Of a stretch of 64,000 nt of DNA, positions 1 through 8,151 are shown piece after piece. Location of the stretch: positions 112,230-176,229 of the forward strand of contig NZ_CACSJO010000009.1 in NCBI RefSeq assembly GCF_902706195.1, given 5' to 3'. The stretch comes from Novosphingobium sp. 18050. GTDB lineage: Bacteria > Pseudomonadota > Alphaproteobacteria > Sphingomonadales > Sphingomonadaceae. Positions within the stretch are counted from its first letter, which is position 1. The number at the start of each line of letters is the position of its first letter. The notes beneath the pieces were generated by a model. That model was given only the letters and a program-made list of their open reading frames with translations, searched no databases and was not told the origin of the DNA. Both the position numbers and the translations under genes were made by a program.

Positions 1-912
1 AATGCGCGCGGTGCCCTGGCGGGTGGTGGTGTCGATCACCGGGGACAGCTGCCAGACCTGGCCGGTGAAGGTCTCACCCGATCCTACCGGCGTCACCTTG
101 GCCGCAACGCCTACCGACAGGGAAGAGAGGTCGCCTTCGGAAAGGTTGGCGAGCAGTTCCATCTCGCCGCCCTTGGCGAGGCGGAACAGCACGCCGGTGC
201 CGCCACCGACAACCTGCCCCAGCTCGACATTACGTTCGAGGACGAGGCCGGCGGCGGGAGCGACGATGTCGAGGCGCGCGTTTTGGGCGCGCAGCTGGCC
301 GAGCGTGGCGCGTGCAACGCCGACCCGCGCCGCGGCGGCATCGCGCGTGGCGGTCAGCTGGTCGATGTCCGCCTTGGAAATGAATCCGCGGTCGACGAGC
401 TTGAGGCCGCGATCGAGGTTGGACTGGGCGATGCGCGCATCCGCTGCGGCGACCTGAATCTGGGCGGACTGGCTGGCTGCCGCCTGCGACTGCACCGAGC
501 TATCGATCACCGCGAGGACCTGGCCCTGCTTGACCCAATCGCCCGCTTCGACGCGGATTTCGCGCACTTCGCCGCCTTCGCCGACCGAGCCGACCGGCAT
601 GGTCCGGCGTGCGGCAAGCGAGCCGGTGGCGCTGATCTCTCCGGCGACGGTCGAGCGGCCGGGAACGACGACCGTGACCACGGGAATCTGCGCGGCGTCC
701 TTGCCGGCTTCGTCCGCGCCCTTTTCGCCGTTATGGACAACGAACCAGATGCCCACGACAAGCGCGACCACAAGGATCGCCCCGAGCCAGATCCAGCGGC
801 GCGAGCGGCGATCCTGTTCGGCGTCGCCGGTCAGCGGATTGTGGCCCGCATCATAGGCTTCATCTTCCCCGGTGGTCATCCGGCCGGGCTCAATCTTGCT
901 GTCGTAGTTCAT
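1..912 (-). CDS. RND efflux periplasmic adaptor (membrane fusion protein), 3' end cut by window
   Basis: The frame is open from an ATG at 912 to the left edge (304 codons, no stop), so the C-terminus lies outside the window. The N-terminus is a short cytoplasmic stretch followed by one membrane anchor (residues about 38-60, rich in V/L/I). A lipoyl-like half (GSVGEGGEVREI, VKQGQVLAVI), an Ala/Gln-rich coiled-coil hairpin, a second lipoyl half (DIVAPAAGLV) and the start of a beta-barrel domain follow. This order is that of HlyD/AcrA-type adaptors, which link an inner-membrane pump to an outer-membrane channel. The partner pump gene would be expected to the left. The substrate cannot be told from the adaptor. 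Confidence 0.85.
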   Translation of the reverse strand, partial: MNYDSKIEPGRMTTGEDEAYDAGHNPLTGDAEQDRRSRRWIWLGAILVVALVVGIWFVVHNGEKGADEAGKDAAQIPVVTVVVPGRSTVAGEISATGSLAARRTMPVGSVGEGGEVREIRVEAGDWVKQGQVLAVIDSSVQSQAAASQSAQIQVAAADARIAQSNLDRGLKLVDRGFISKADIDQLTATRDAAAARVGVARATLGQLRAQNARLDIVAPAAGLVLERNVELGQVVGGGTGVLFRLAKGGEMELLANLSEGDLSSLSVGVAAKVTPVGSGETFTGQVWQLSPVIDTTTRQGTARI

Positions 913-1118
913 CTGATCACCGCAAGCACCACACGCGCGTACTGGGCGGCGTGCTTTCCCCCCGCCACACGGCTTTCCCGCCCTTGAGGGGCAGGCTGCC
1001 GACGTGGCTCAAATCCGCTTGTTTCATATACCTGCGCAAACAGCGAGGCAATCTTCAGTCGATTCGCTGTCGACCTGCATCGACGAACGACTTCATGGCG
1101 GTGCGTGTGGTGAAAGGT

Positions 1119-1139
1119 GTTATATTATTGCGCTATAAC
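1119..1139. promoter_or_regulatory. Inverted repeat GTTATA-N9-TATAAC upstream of the efflux adaptor
   Basis: GTTATA at 1119-1124 is mirrored by TATAAC at 1134-1139. This is an AT-rich palindrome in a very GC-rich background, about 210 bp upstream of the adaptor ATG and next to the sciP terminator. It could be an operator or part of a promoter. The binding protein is unknown. The remainder of 913-1207 shows nothing else I recognise. Confidence 0.35.
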
Positions 1140-1142
1140 GCA

Positions 1143-1180
1143 AAAAGACGACCGCGAAGCGCTGTTCGCGGTCGTCTTTT
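1143..1180 (-). terminator. Rho-independent terminator after sciP (works in both directions)
   Basis: Perfect 16-bp arms (1143-1158 and 1165-1180, core GACGACCGCGAA / TTCGCGGTCGTC) enclose a 6-nt loop. Runs of A and T flank the arms, so a U-tract forms on either strand. It sits 27 bp past the sciP stop on the minus strand. Confidence 0.85.
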
Positions 1181-1207
1181 GATTGTTGCCGGACTAATCA
1201 GGCGCGT

Positions 1208-1507
1208 TCAGTACTTCTGCTGGCGCTCGTAAAGATCGCGGTAGTGTTGAATTCGGGTCACACGGAGGCCCTGCATGCCCGAGCGATCAACCGCGCGCTG
1301 CCACGAAGCGAATTCTTCCAGCGTGAGCTGATAGCGTTCGCACACGTCGTCGATCGACAACAGGCCGCCGTTGACGGCCGCGACGACTTCCGCCTTGCGG
1401 CGCACGACCCAGCGCGTGGTGTTGGCAGGCGGAAGGGAATCGATGGTCAGCGGTTCGCCGAGGGGGCCGATTACCTGGGCCGGACGGATTTTCTGGTTCT
1501 CGATCAT
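1208..1507 (-). CDS. sciP: SciP, CtrA inhibitory protein (DUF1153)
   Basis: This 99-residue protein carries the DUF1153/SciP core: LPPANTTRWVVRRKAEVVAAV, followed by the helix-turn-helix GLLSIDDVCERYQLTLEEFASWQRAVDRSG and the LRVTRIQHYRDL end. In Caulobacter, SciP is made after CtrA and blocks CtrA-activated transcription in G1. That role is known from the family and not shown here. The ATG at 1507 is 1 bp past the stop codon of the upstream gene, so the two are probably co-transcribed. ctrA itself lies at 50613-51308 of the same window. The length is near the family norm. Confidence 0.9.
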   Translation of the reverse strand: MIENQKIRPAQVIGPLGEPLTIDSLPPANTTRWVVRRKAEVVAAVNGGLLSIDDVCERYQLTLEEFASWQRAVDRSGMQGLRVTRIQHYRDLYERQQKY

Positions 1508-1508
1508 A

Positions 1509-1856
1509 TCACCCTCGCTCGCCGTTACCGTTCACGTCGGCGACAGTGCTATTAGTGCCATCTACCGGCTTGCCATTGCTTGAACCATCAAGGTTAACCG
1601 GCTTTAACGATGCCTGGTAAGTGGTCAGTCTGGTGGCGGCATAGTCGTCGAAGCTGCCTCGCAGATGAAGCCTTGAGGCGGCGGAATCTGCAGCCATCAC
1701 GGCAAGCGTATCGCGCGAGGCGAAGAGGCGCGAACGCAGTGCCTGCCAGTCTATATGGCTGAGATCGGCGGGAAACTGGAGATCGACGAACTCGTCACCA
1801 GCGCGACCCGGCGCATCCCCTGTATTCGGGGTTAAGTGGTTACGTGCGATGTTCAT
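1509..1856 (-). CDS. Hypothetical protein upstream of sciP
   Basis: A 115-residue protein with no family I recognise. It has no signal peptide or membrane segment. The middle (FPADLSHIDWQALRSRLFASRDTLAVMA) looks helical, and the C-terminal 30 residues are Asn/Gly/Ser-rich and probably disordered. It ends 1 bp before the sciP ATG, which suggests a shared transcript and perhaps a cell-cycle role, but that is only guilt by association. Codon use matches its neighbours. Confidence 0.6.
   Translation of the reverse strand: MNIARNHLTPNTGDAPGRAGDEFVDLQFPADLSHIDWQALRSRLFASRDTLAVMAADSAASRLHLRGSFDDYAATRLTTYQASLKPVNLDGSSNGKPVDGTNSTVADVNGNGERG
1594..1607. promoter_or_regulatory. CtrA-box-like TTAA-N6-TTAA upstream of sciP
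   Basis: TTAA at 1594-1597 and TTAA at 1604-1607 are separated by 6 bases, and the first half reads TTAACC. The CtrA consensus is TTAA-N7-TTAA, so spacing is off by one. It lies 87 bp upstream of the sciP ATG, inside the preceding gene. In Caulobacter sciP is a CtrA target, which fits an internal promoter here. Confidence 0.4.
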
Positions 1857-2000
1857 GGCGCCTGCTATAGACCACGGTTGGTCAAGGGATCGTAAAGGCG
1901 CCTTTTACCCTCTGTTCACCATTGCCCGAGCGGGCGGGAATCCGGGACCGTCACGGCGCAGGTAGGAAATCGGGGCATTTGCCTGTATGGGGCGCGGGCA

Positions 2001-3173
2001 ATGACTGTGCTTCCTGACCTTCTTTCCGGCCTTGATGCCGCTGAACTGTTCCAGCTTTCCGGCCCGCTTGCCCAGCGCAAGGTCGTCGTCGCCATGTCAG
2101 GCGGGGTCGACAGTTCGGTGGTCGCCGCGCTTGCCGCTGCCAGCGGGGCCGAAGTTATCGGCGTCACGCTCCAGCTTTACGACTACGGCGCGGCGACGGG
2201 CCGCAAGGGCGCGTGCTGCGCTGGCGACGATATCCGCGACGCGCGGGCCGTGGCCGATCGCCTCGGCATCGCCCACTATGTTTTCGACCACGAAAGCGCC
2301 TTTCGCGAGGAAGTGGTCGAGCGTTTCGCTGATGATTATCTCAATGGCCGCACCCCGATCCCGTGCATCCGCTGCAACATGGGGCCGAAATTCACCGATC
2401 TGCTGGCGATGGCGCGCGAACTGGGCGCGGACTGCCTTGCCACCGGGCACTATGTCCGGCGTGAGATGGGTCCGGCCGGTGCCGAGTTGCACCGCGCCTT
2501 CGATCCCGCGCGTGACCAGAGTTATTTCCTCTACGGCACCACCGAGGCGCAGCTCGATTTCCTGCGCTTTCCGCTGGGCGGCCTGCCCAAGAGCGAAACA
2601 CGCCGGATAGCCGAGGCGGCAGGCCTCAGGAACGCCGCCAAGCCCGACAGCCAGGATATCTGCTTCGTGCCCGACGGCGACTACGCCAAAATCGTGCGCG
2701 CCGTGCGCCCCGAAGGCGAGGCACCGGGCGAGATCGTCCATGCCGAGACCGGCGCCGTGCTGGGCAGCCATCGCGGCGTGATCCACTACACCGTCGGCCA
2801 GCGCCGGGGTCTGGAAATCGGCGGCCAGCCCGAGCCGCTCTACGTTACCGGCATCGAGGCCGAGACGCGCCGTGTGCGCGTCGGCCCGCGCCGGTTGCTC
2901 GCCACCGCTTCGGCGCGGGTGGTGGAGACTAACCGAATCGGGCCGCTTCCCCACGGACCCCTGACCGCCAAGGTCCGCTCGCTGGCAAAGCCGGTGCCGG
3001 TCACGCTGGAAGGTCCGATAGGAGAGGGCGCCGAGGTCACGATCCGTTTCGAGAACCCGGAATACGGCGTCGCGCCCGGACAGGCCGCAGTGATCTACGC
3101 TGGTGACCGCGTGGTCGGCGGCGGCTGGATCGATTCTACCGAAAGCGCAGCGTCCGCATCCGAGGCCGCCTGA
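2001..3173 (+). CDS. mnmA: tRNA-specific 2-thiouridylase MnmA
   Basis: MnmA adenylates and then thiolates U34 of the Lys, Glu and Gln tRNAs to give 2-thiouridine. The PP-loop SGGVDSS is at residues 33-39. The catalytic cysteines are in [13 protein letters not shown] and [11 protein letters not shown], and GHYV and the RDQSYFL stretch are also typical. The C-terminal beta-barrel domain ([18 protein letters not shown]) is complete. The 390 residues compare with about 360-370 in many bacteria, because of a 25-residue N-terminal extension. A later in-frame start is possible. Confidence 0.95.
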   Translation: MTVLPDLLSGLDAAELFQLSGPLAQRKVVVAMSGGVDSSVVAALAAASGAEVIGVTLQLYDYGAATGRKGACCAGDDIRDARAVADRLGIAHYVFDHESAFREEVVERFADDYLNGRTPIPCIRCNMGPKFTDLLAMARELGADCLATGHYVRREMGPAGAELHRAFDPARDQSYFLYGTTEAQLDFLRFPLGGLPKSETRRIAEAAGLRNAAKPDSQDICFVPDGDYAKIVRAVRPEGEAPGEIVHAETGAVLGSHRGVIHYTVGQRRGLEIGGQPEPLYVTGIEAETRRVRVGPRRLLATASARVVETNRIGPLPHGPLTAKVRSLAKPVPVTLEGPIGEGAEVTIRFENPEYGVAPGQAAVIYAGDRVVGGGWIDSTESAASASEAA

Positions 3174-3208
3174 CCCTGAACTTGTAACGAGGGAGTTGGG
3201 GGCAGCGC

Positions 3209-3619
3209 TCAGTCCTGCCACGGCTCCAACTGGCAGCCGCGAGCCTCGTGGAAATCGGCGCTCTGGCTGGCGAGCAGCGGCACCGAACCGGTGATCGCCT
3301 GCTTTTCGGGATCTTCCGAAAGCGAAACCCGGCGCGCGATGCCGCCCAGACCCGCCACCTTGAGGTCCCCCTCGCAGGCGGCAAGCGGGCGCTTCGAGAC
3401 GTAACGGCACACACAGCCCACTCGCGCACCGTAAGCCGCGCCGACCAGCGCTTCTTCGCGCAGGCCTTGCCACGCCCAGGTCAGCCAGCCGGCCAGAACC
3501 AGTACCACCAGCACGATCAGGTTGCGGCGCCAGCGCGAGGGCTGCCTGATCGGATGGGAGGCCCAAGGGTCAGGGGTGCCGACCTTGTCCCCCGCTGCGG
3601 ATTTCCCGCCTGTTGCCAT
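3209..3619 (-). CDS. Small single-pass membrane protein, unknown function
   Basis: This 136-residue protein has an N-terminal cytoplasmic segment rich in polar residues, one membrane helix (NLIVLVVLVLAGWLTWAW, about residues 33-50), and then a periplasmic part with three spaced cysteines (GCVCRYVSKRPLAACEGDL) and one near the C-terminus. I do not recognise a family. It is divergent from the lipoprotein gene at 3652 with only 32 bp between starts, so the two likely share control sequence. The four periplasmic cysteines could form disulfides. Confidence 0.65.
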   Translation of the reverse strand: MATGGKSAAGDKVGTPDPWASHPIRQPSRWRRNLIVLVVLVLAGWLTWAWQGLREEALVGAAYGARVGCVCRYVSKRPLAACEGDLKVAGLGGIARRVSLSEDPEKQAITGSVPLLASQSADFHEARGCQLEPWQD

Positions 3620-3651
3620 TCTTCAGCGCCTCGCACATCACACCGCGCGTC

Positions 3652-4809
3652 ATGCCGGTGCGCCGCCTCTCCCATATCCTCGCCCTCCGCGCGCTGCCAG
3701 CCCTCGTCCTGCTGGCAGGCTGTGGACAGTCTGCACCCGAAGGCCCACCACCGCCGAGCGCCAAAGCGCAGGCCGCGATCAGCGATGATGGCGGCGCCCC
3801 GCGCGAGGCTCTTGGCCGCGCGATCGACACGCTTTTCGACGACGAGACGGTAGGCCGCACCGACGCACTGGTCGTCATGAAGCGCGGCACCGTGATCGCC
3901 GAACGCTACGGCGAAGACATCAAGCCAGAAACCCGCCTGCCCGGTTGGGGCGTGGGCCAGTGCGTCACGGCGCTGATGATCGGCCAGTTGGTCAGCGACG
4001 GCCGCCTGCGGCTGAACGAATCGGCCCCCGTGCCCGAATGGCAGCGCCCGGGCGACCCGCGCGGCGCGGTTACGCTAAAGCAGCTGCTTCAGATGCGCTC
4101 GGGCCTGCGCCATGACGAATCAGCGGCTGCCGGCACCGGCATGCTCGAACGCGAATCGGACCGCATGCGAATGCTGTTCCTCGACGGGCGTGACGACATG
4201 GCCTCCTATGCCGAGGCACAGCCGCTGGAGGCCCCGGCCGGCAGGGTGTTCGAACATTCCTCGGCCAGCGCGGTGATTCTTGCCGACCTCGCGGCGCGGG
4301 TACTCTCGCCCGATCACGATCCCGGGCGGCGGCGTCAGGCGGTAAGCGATTACCTCAAGAACCGCGTGCTCCTGCCGATCGGCATGGGCTCGACCATCGT
4401 GGGCTATGACCGGGCGGGGACGATGATCGGCTCCGGCATGATCGCTTCTTCCGCGCGCGACTGGGCGAAGCTGGGCGAATTCCTGCGCCATACCGGCTCG
4501 GTGGGGGGCGCGCAGATCCTGCCGCGTCGCTGGATACAGTTCATGCTGGAGCCGTCCCCGCGTGAGCCGGGCTACGGCGCGGGCGTGTGGCTCAACCGAG
4601 CGGCGGCTGGAGAGGGGGCCAGGCTCTATCCCGGCACGGCGCCGAAAAACGTGTTCGGCTGCGTGGGCGAATATGGACAGTACGTAATCGGCTCGCCCGA
4701 CCAGTTGCTGACCATCGTGCGCATCGGCCACAGCGATGCCGCGCAGGAGCGTGAAGTCCACGATCGTCTGGGATCGCTGCTGGCGCTGTTTCCCGGCGGC
4801 AAGAGCTAG
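3652..4809 (+). CDS. Lipoprotein with serine beta-lactamase-like fold, catalytic motifs degenerate
   Basis: The start is set at the ATG at 3652 because it opens a lipoprotein signal (ALPALVLLAGC, lipobox cysteine at residue 24). The body follows the beta-lactamase/6-aminohexanoate hydrolase family: a leading strand pair (ALVVMKRGTVIAERYG), the helix that normally starts with SxxK, LKQLLQMRSGL, an FxYSS-like element, and the GEYGQYV terminal strand. At the SxxK position the sequence is GVGQ (residues 100-103), and the tyrosine of the YSS element is His (202). By eye, the nucleophile, general base and tyrosine are all missing, so it is probably not a classical hydrolase. It may bind cell-wall material or act as a scaffold (inference). 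Confidence 0.75.
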   Translation: MPVRRLSHILALRALPALVLLAGCGQSAPEGPPPPSAKAQAAISDDGGAPREALGRAIDTLFDDETVGRTDALVVMKRGTVIAERYGEDIKPETRLPGWGVGQCVTALMIGQLVSDGRLRLNESAPVPEWQRPGDPRGAVTLKQLLQMRSGLRHDESAAAGTGMLERESDRMRMLFLDGRDDMASYAEAQPLEAPAGRVFEHSSASAVILADLAARVLSPDHDPGRRRQAVSDYLKNRVLLPIGMGSTIVGYDRAGTMIGSGMIASSARDWAKLGEFLRHTGSVGGAQILPRRWIQFMLEPSPREPGYGAGVWLNRAAAGEGARLYPGTAPKNVFGCVGEYGQYVIGSPDQLLTIVRIGHSDAAQEREVHDRLGSLLALFPGGKS

Positions 4810-4852
4810 CAGTATTACCTCGTCCCGGATCAAGTCCGAAACGAGGTGGATA

Positions 4853-5209
4853 TCAAACCGTGAAGCTTTCGCCGCAGCCGCAGGCACCCTTGGCGTTGGG
4901 GTTGTCAAAGACGAAGCCGGCGGTGAAGTCATCTTCCTTCCAGTCCATCACGCTGCCGATCAGGTACAGGACCGAGGCGCTGTCGATGTAGAAGGTGCCG
5001 CCCGGCGTCACGATCTTCTCGTCGAACTTGGCTTCCTCGGAGACATAGTCGACCGAGTAGGCAAGGCCCGAACAGCCCCGGCGCGGGGTGGAGAGCTTGA
5101 CGCCGATCGAACCCTCGGGCGCCTCGCCCATGAGCTTGGCGATGCGGGCCTCGGCATTGGCCGTCAGGATCACGGCGGCCGGGCGAACACGTGCAGTGGT
5201 CGTGGTCAT
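4853..5209 (-). CDS. sufA: A-type Fe-S carrier SufA (HesB/IscA family)
   Basis: SufA accepts Fe-S clusters from the SufBCD scaffold and passes them to target proteins. The 118 residues include the three conserved cysteines (RRGCSGLAY and the C-terminal GACGCGESF). It is the last gene of the SUF operon. Its ATG overlaps the TGA of the acetyltransferase gene by 4 bases (ATGA), so translation is probably coupled. Length and motifs are normal. Confidence 0.93.
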   Translation of the reverse strand: MTTTTARVRPAAVILTANAEARIAKLMGEAPEGSIGVKLSTPRRGCSGLAYSVDYVSEEAKFDEKIVTPGGTFYIDSASVLYLIGSVMDWKEDDFTAGFVFDNPNAKGACGCGESFTV

Positions 5210-5721
5210 AGCTTCTTTTCCCAGAACAGCGCGGTCCCGGCCTGCGGGTCCAGCGCATAGTCTCCATAGCCGAGGGCGGCGTAAAGCCCCTTTGCGGCAT
5301 CATTGCCGCTCAGCACTTCGAGCGTGATCTTGCAGGCGCCGCGCGTCTTCGCCTCGGCCTCGACCGCCAGCATCAGCGCCCGGCCGATGCCTTGGCCGCG
5401 CTGGCCGGGCAGTACCGCCATGTCGTGGATGTTCACGAGCGGGCGGGTCGCAAAAGTCGAGAAGCCGGTGATGCAGTTGGCCAGCCCCACCGCTTCCTCA
5501 CCTGCAAAGGCGAGGAGCGAGAAGGCTCCGGGATGCGCGGCAAGACCGGAAACCAGCCTCGCGCGCACATCGTCGGCAAGCCCCTGCCCGCCGCCCATCG
5601 GATCGCGCGCGTAGCTGTCGAGCAGCGCGACCACGCGCGCGGCATCGGCCGCATCGGCGTAGTCTGCCAATCGTACAGATACAGGTCGTACGGCGGCGAT
5701 AGGGGCGAGCAGGCCTGTCAC
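5206..5721 (-). CDS. GNAT-family N-acetyltransferase inside the SUF operon
   Basis: The GTG at 5721 is preferred because it overlaps the sufT stop as GTGA. A longer open frame upstream is only a shadow of sufT. The product of about 171 residues has the GNAT core: a strand with IHDMAVLPGQRGQGIGRALM (the Q/RxxGxG/A acetyl-CoA loop), then ITLEVLSGNDAAKGLYAALGY near the end. The substrate is unknown. It overlaps sufT and sufA by 4 bases at each end, so it is a full member of the operon. An acetyltransferase is not part of the standard SUF set. Confidence 0.85.
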   Translation of the reverse strand: MTGLLAPIAAVRPVSVRLADYADAADAARVVALLDSYARDPMGGGQGLADDVRARLVSGLAAHPGAFSLLAFAGEEAVGLANCITGFSTFATRPLVNIHDMAVLPGQRGQGIGRALMLAVEAEAKTRGACKITLEVLSGNDAAKGLYAALGYGDYALDPQAGTALFWEKKL

Positions 5722-6206
5722 AGCATTCCCAGTTCCAGCTTGGCCTCGTCGGTCATCTTGGCCATGTCCCAAGGCGGATCCCAGACGAGGCTCACTTCGC
5801 AGTCGCGCACACCGGGCACTGCCGCCACGCGCATTTCCACTTCGCCGGGCATCGATTCCGCGACCGGGCAATGCGGCGTGGTCAGCGTCATCGTGACCGC
5901 GACCGAAGCCTCGGGCGAAACGTCGACGCCGTAGATCAGGCCCAGATCGTAGATGTTGACCGGGATTTCCGGGTCGAAAATCTCCTTGAGGGCGAAGATC
6001 ACGCCTTCGTAGATCGCGCCGCCGGGACCGGCAGGGTCTGCCGCCAGCGGCTTTTCGGCCAGGAAACCGTCGAGGTAGTCGCGCTTGCGCTCCAGCTTTT
6101 CGCCGGTGCTTTCAGCGGGGACCTCGATGTCCTCGACGCGGGCGCGCGGCGGGGGCGGCGCGGCATCGATTTCCTCGACGCGGAAAGAGGGGGTGTCGTC
6201 ACTCAT
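5718..6206 (-). CDS. sufT: SufT-type Fe-S assembly protein (MIP18/DUF59)
   Basis: The C-terminal hundred residues form the MIP18/DUF59 domain: IFDPEIPVNIYDLGLIYGV, TMTLTTPHCPVAESMP (conserved cysteine), and LVWDPPWDMAKM. The N-terminal 60 residues are acidic, Pro-rich and probably unstructured. SufT proteins help mature Fe-S enzymes and are often encoded with suf genes. The start overlaps the sufS stop by 4 bases. The related PaaD proteins of phenylacetate pathways have the same fold, but the context decides for SUF. Confidence 0.9.
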   Translation of the reverse strand: MSDDTPSFRVEEIDAAPPPPRARVEDIEVPAESTGEKLERKRDYLDGFLAEKPLAADPAGPGGAIYEGVIFALKEIFDPEIPVNIYDLGLIYGVDVSPEASVAVTMTLTTPHCPVAESMPGEVEMRVAAVPGVRDCEVSLVWDPPWDMAKMTDEAKLELGML

Positions 6207-7417
6207 CCGAAAATTCTCCGTGTGCGCTCGATTCCCTTCAGGAGCGCCTCGATATCGCCTTCGTCGCTGTAGAGGCCAAAGCTGGCCCGTGCCGTTGCTG
6301 GCACGCCCAGATGCTCCATCAGCGGCTGTGCGCAGTGGTGTCCGGCGCGGATCGCCACGCCTTCCTCGTCCAATATGGTGCCGAGGTCGTGCGGATGCAC
6401 CCCGTCGAGCGCAAAACTGACGATGCCAAGGCCATCTTCCGGCCCGAACAGGGTCACGTCGTTGCGCTTGCGCAGTTCGGTGCGCAGCAGGGCGGCAAGG
6501 TCGCGCTCATGGCGTTCGGCGCGGGCCAGGCCGATATCCGAAAGCCAGTCCATCGCCGTGGCCATGCCCAGCGCTTCGATGATGTTGGGTGTGCCCGCTT
6601 CGAAGCGCTGCGGGGCAGGGGCGAAAGTGGTCTTCTCGAAGGTCACGCGGTCGATCATCGCGCCGCCGCCCTGCCACGGCTGCATGTCGTCAAGGATTTC
6701 CTTGCGCGCCCACAGTACGCCGATCCCGGTGGGACCATAGAGCTTGTGCGCCGAGAAGGCGTAGAAGTCGCAGCCGAACGCCGCCATGTCGAGCGCGAGG
6801 CGCGGGGCGGCCTGGCAGCCGTCGATCAGCAGCTTGGCGCCGACCGCATGAGCCAGCCTGGCCGCATGTTCCACGTGGAGCACCGAGCCGAGCACGTTGG
6901 AGACATGCGCGAAGGCGACCAGCTTGTGGGCCGGGGTCAGGATGCGTTCGGCGGCTTCGAGGTCGATCTGGCCGTCTGCGGTCAGCGGGCAGACGTCGAT
7001 CTCGACGCCGGTTTTGTCACGCAGCATCTGCCAGGGCACGATGTTGGAGTGATGCTCCAGCACCGAAAGCAGGATCCGGTCGCCGGCCTTGAGGTTTGCC
7101 GCGCCCCAGGTCTGGGCCACGAGGTTGATCGATTCGGTAGCGCCGCGCGTGTAGACGATCTCGTCCTCGTGCGCGTTCATGAAGGCGGCGACGCGGCGGC
7201 GGGCCGCCTCGAACGCCAGCGTCATGTCGGCGGAGCGTGCGTAGACGCCGCGGTGCACTGTCGCATAGTCATCGCCCATCGCGCGCACGGTGGCCTCGAT
7301 CACGGCGAGGGGTTTTTGCGCGGTGGCGGCGGTGTCGAGATAGTGCCAGTTGCCGGCCAATCCCGGGAACTGGTCCTTGATGACGAGGGTGCCAGTGGTG
7401 TCGGTATCGGTGGTCAC
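6203..7417 (-). CDS. sufS: Cysteine desulfurase SufS
   Basis: SufS releases sulfur from L-cysteine as an enzyme-bound persulfide for cluster assembly, using PLP. The 404 residues include the PLP lysine in FSAHKLYGPTGIGVLW and the catalytic-loop cysteine in AIRAGHHCAQPLM, the class II (SufS) pattern. Other marks are TRGATESINLVAQ and EHHSNIVPWQ. It overlaps sufD and sufT by 4 bases on either side. No sufE or sufU is visible in the window, so the sulfur-transfer partner must be encoded elsewhere. Confidence 0.97.
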   Translation of the reverse strand: MTTDTDTTGTLVIKDQFPGLAGNWHYLDTAATAQKPLAVIEATVRAMGDDYATVHRGVYARSADMTLAFEAARRRVAAFMNAHEDEIVYTRGATESINLVAQTWGAANLKAGDRILLSVLEHHSNIVPWQMLRDKTGVEIDVCPLTADGQIDLEAAERILTPAHKLVAFAHVSNVLGSVLHVEHAARLAHAVGAKLLIDGCQAAPRLALDMAAFGCDFYAFSAHKLYGPTGIGVLWARKEILDDMQPWQGGGAMIDRVTFEKTTFAPAPQRFEAGTPNIIEALGMATAMDWLSDIGLARAERHERDLAALLRTELRKRNDVTLFGPEDGLGIVSFALDGVHPHDLGTILDEEGVAIRAGHHCAQPLMEHLGVPATARASFGLYSDEGDIEALLKGIERTRRIFG

Positions 7418-8151
7418 AGGATGGCCTCCAGCCGGGCCAGTGCCGCCTCGCTCAGCGCCTCTTCGCCCGGCGCGCCGGTGAAGGCTTCCGCGATGAAGGC
7501 CTGAAGCATCAGGCGCTTGGCCTGCGGCGGGGTGAGCCCGCGCGACATCAGGTAGAACAGGCCCTGCGCATCGAGTTCGCCCACCGCGCAGCCATGCGCG
7601 GCCTTGACGTCGTCGGCGTAGATTTCCAGCTCCGGCCGGGCATTGGCGGTGGCCGTGCGTTCCAGCAGCATGGCGCGCACCGACTGTTCGGCGTCGGTGC
7701 CATCGGCTCCGCGCTCCACCGCGATGCGGCCCAGGTACGTGCCGACCGACGCGCCCGCCAGGACGGTGCGAATGATCTGCGCGGACGTGGCGTTCAGCCC
7801 GGCGTGGGTGACTTGGGTGACGACTTCCAGCGTTTCGCTTCCCGTCGCCAGCTGCGCGGCGCCCAGCGTGAAGTCGGCACCTTCGCCCAGCTTTACGTCG
7901 ACCGCGATACGGCCATAGATCGGCCCCGCAGTGAGCACGCGCAGGTCGAACTTGGCGCCCTTGCCCAGCGTGATCGCTACATGGCGCGCCACTGCACCAG
8001 CGCCGGTCTCGACGATCTCCAGCGTGCCTTCAGCGCCGGCCGCGACCTCGATCTCCTCGGTCACGATCGGCCAGACGGTGCTGAGCGCCTCGATGTCCGA
8101 GTAGCGGAAGTCTTCGTCCTTGCGGCTGGGAAGGGTCAGTTCCACGTTCAT
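7414..8151 (-). CDS. sufD: Fe-S assembly scaffold subunit SufD
   Basis: The short (245-residue) alphaproteobacterial form of SufD has the beta-helix core and the conserved end (DDVKAAHGCAVGELDAQGLFYLMSRGL, followed by an alpha-helical tail). It partners SufB and SufC in the SufBC2D scaffold. The N-terminus begins close to the core, lacking most of the helical domain of the E. coli protein. It overlaps sufC and sufS by 4 bases each. Confidence 0.93.
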   Translation of the reverse strand: MNVELTLPSRKDEDFRYSDIEALSTVWPIVTEEIEVAAGAEGTLEIVETGAGAVARHVAITLGKGAKFDLRVLTAGPIYGRIAVDVKLGEGADFTLGAAQLATGSETLEVVTQVTHAGLNATSAQIIRTVLAGASVGTYLGRIAVERGADGTDAEQSVRAMLLERTATANARPELEIYADDVKAAHGCAVGELDAQGLFYLMSRGLTPPQAKRLMLQAFIAEAFTGAPGEEALSEAALARLEAIL

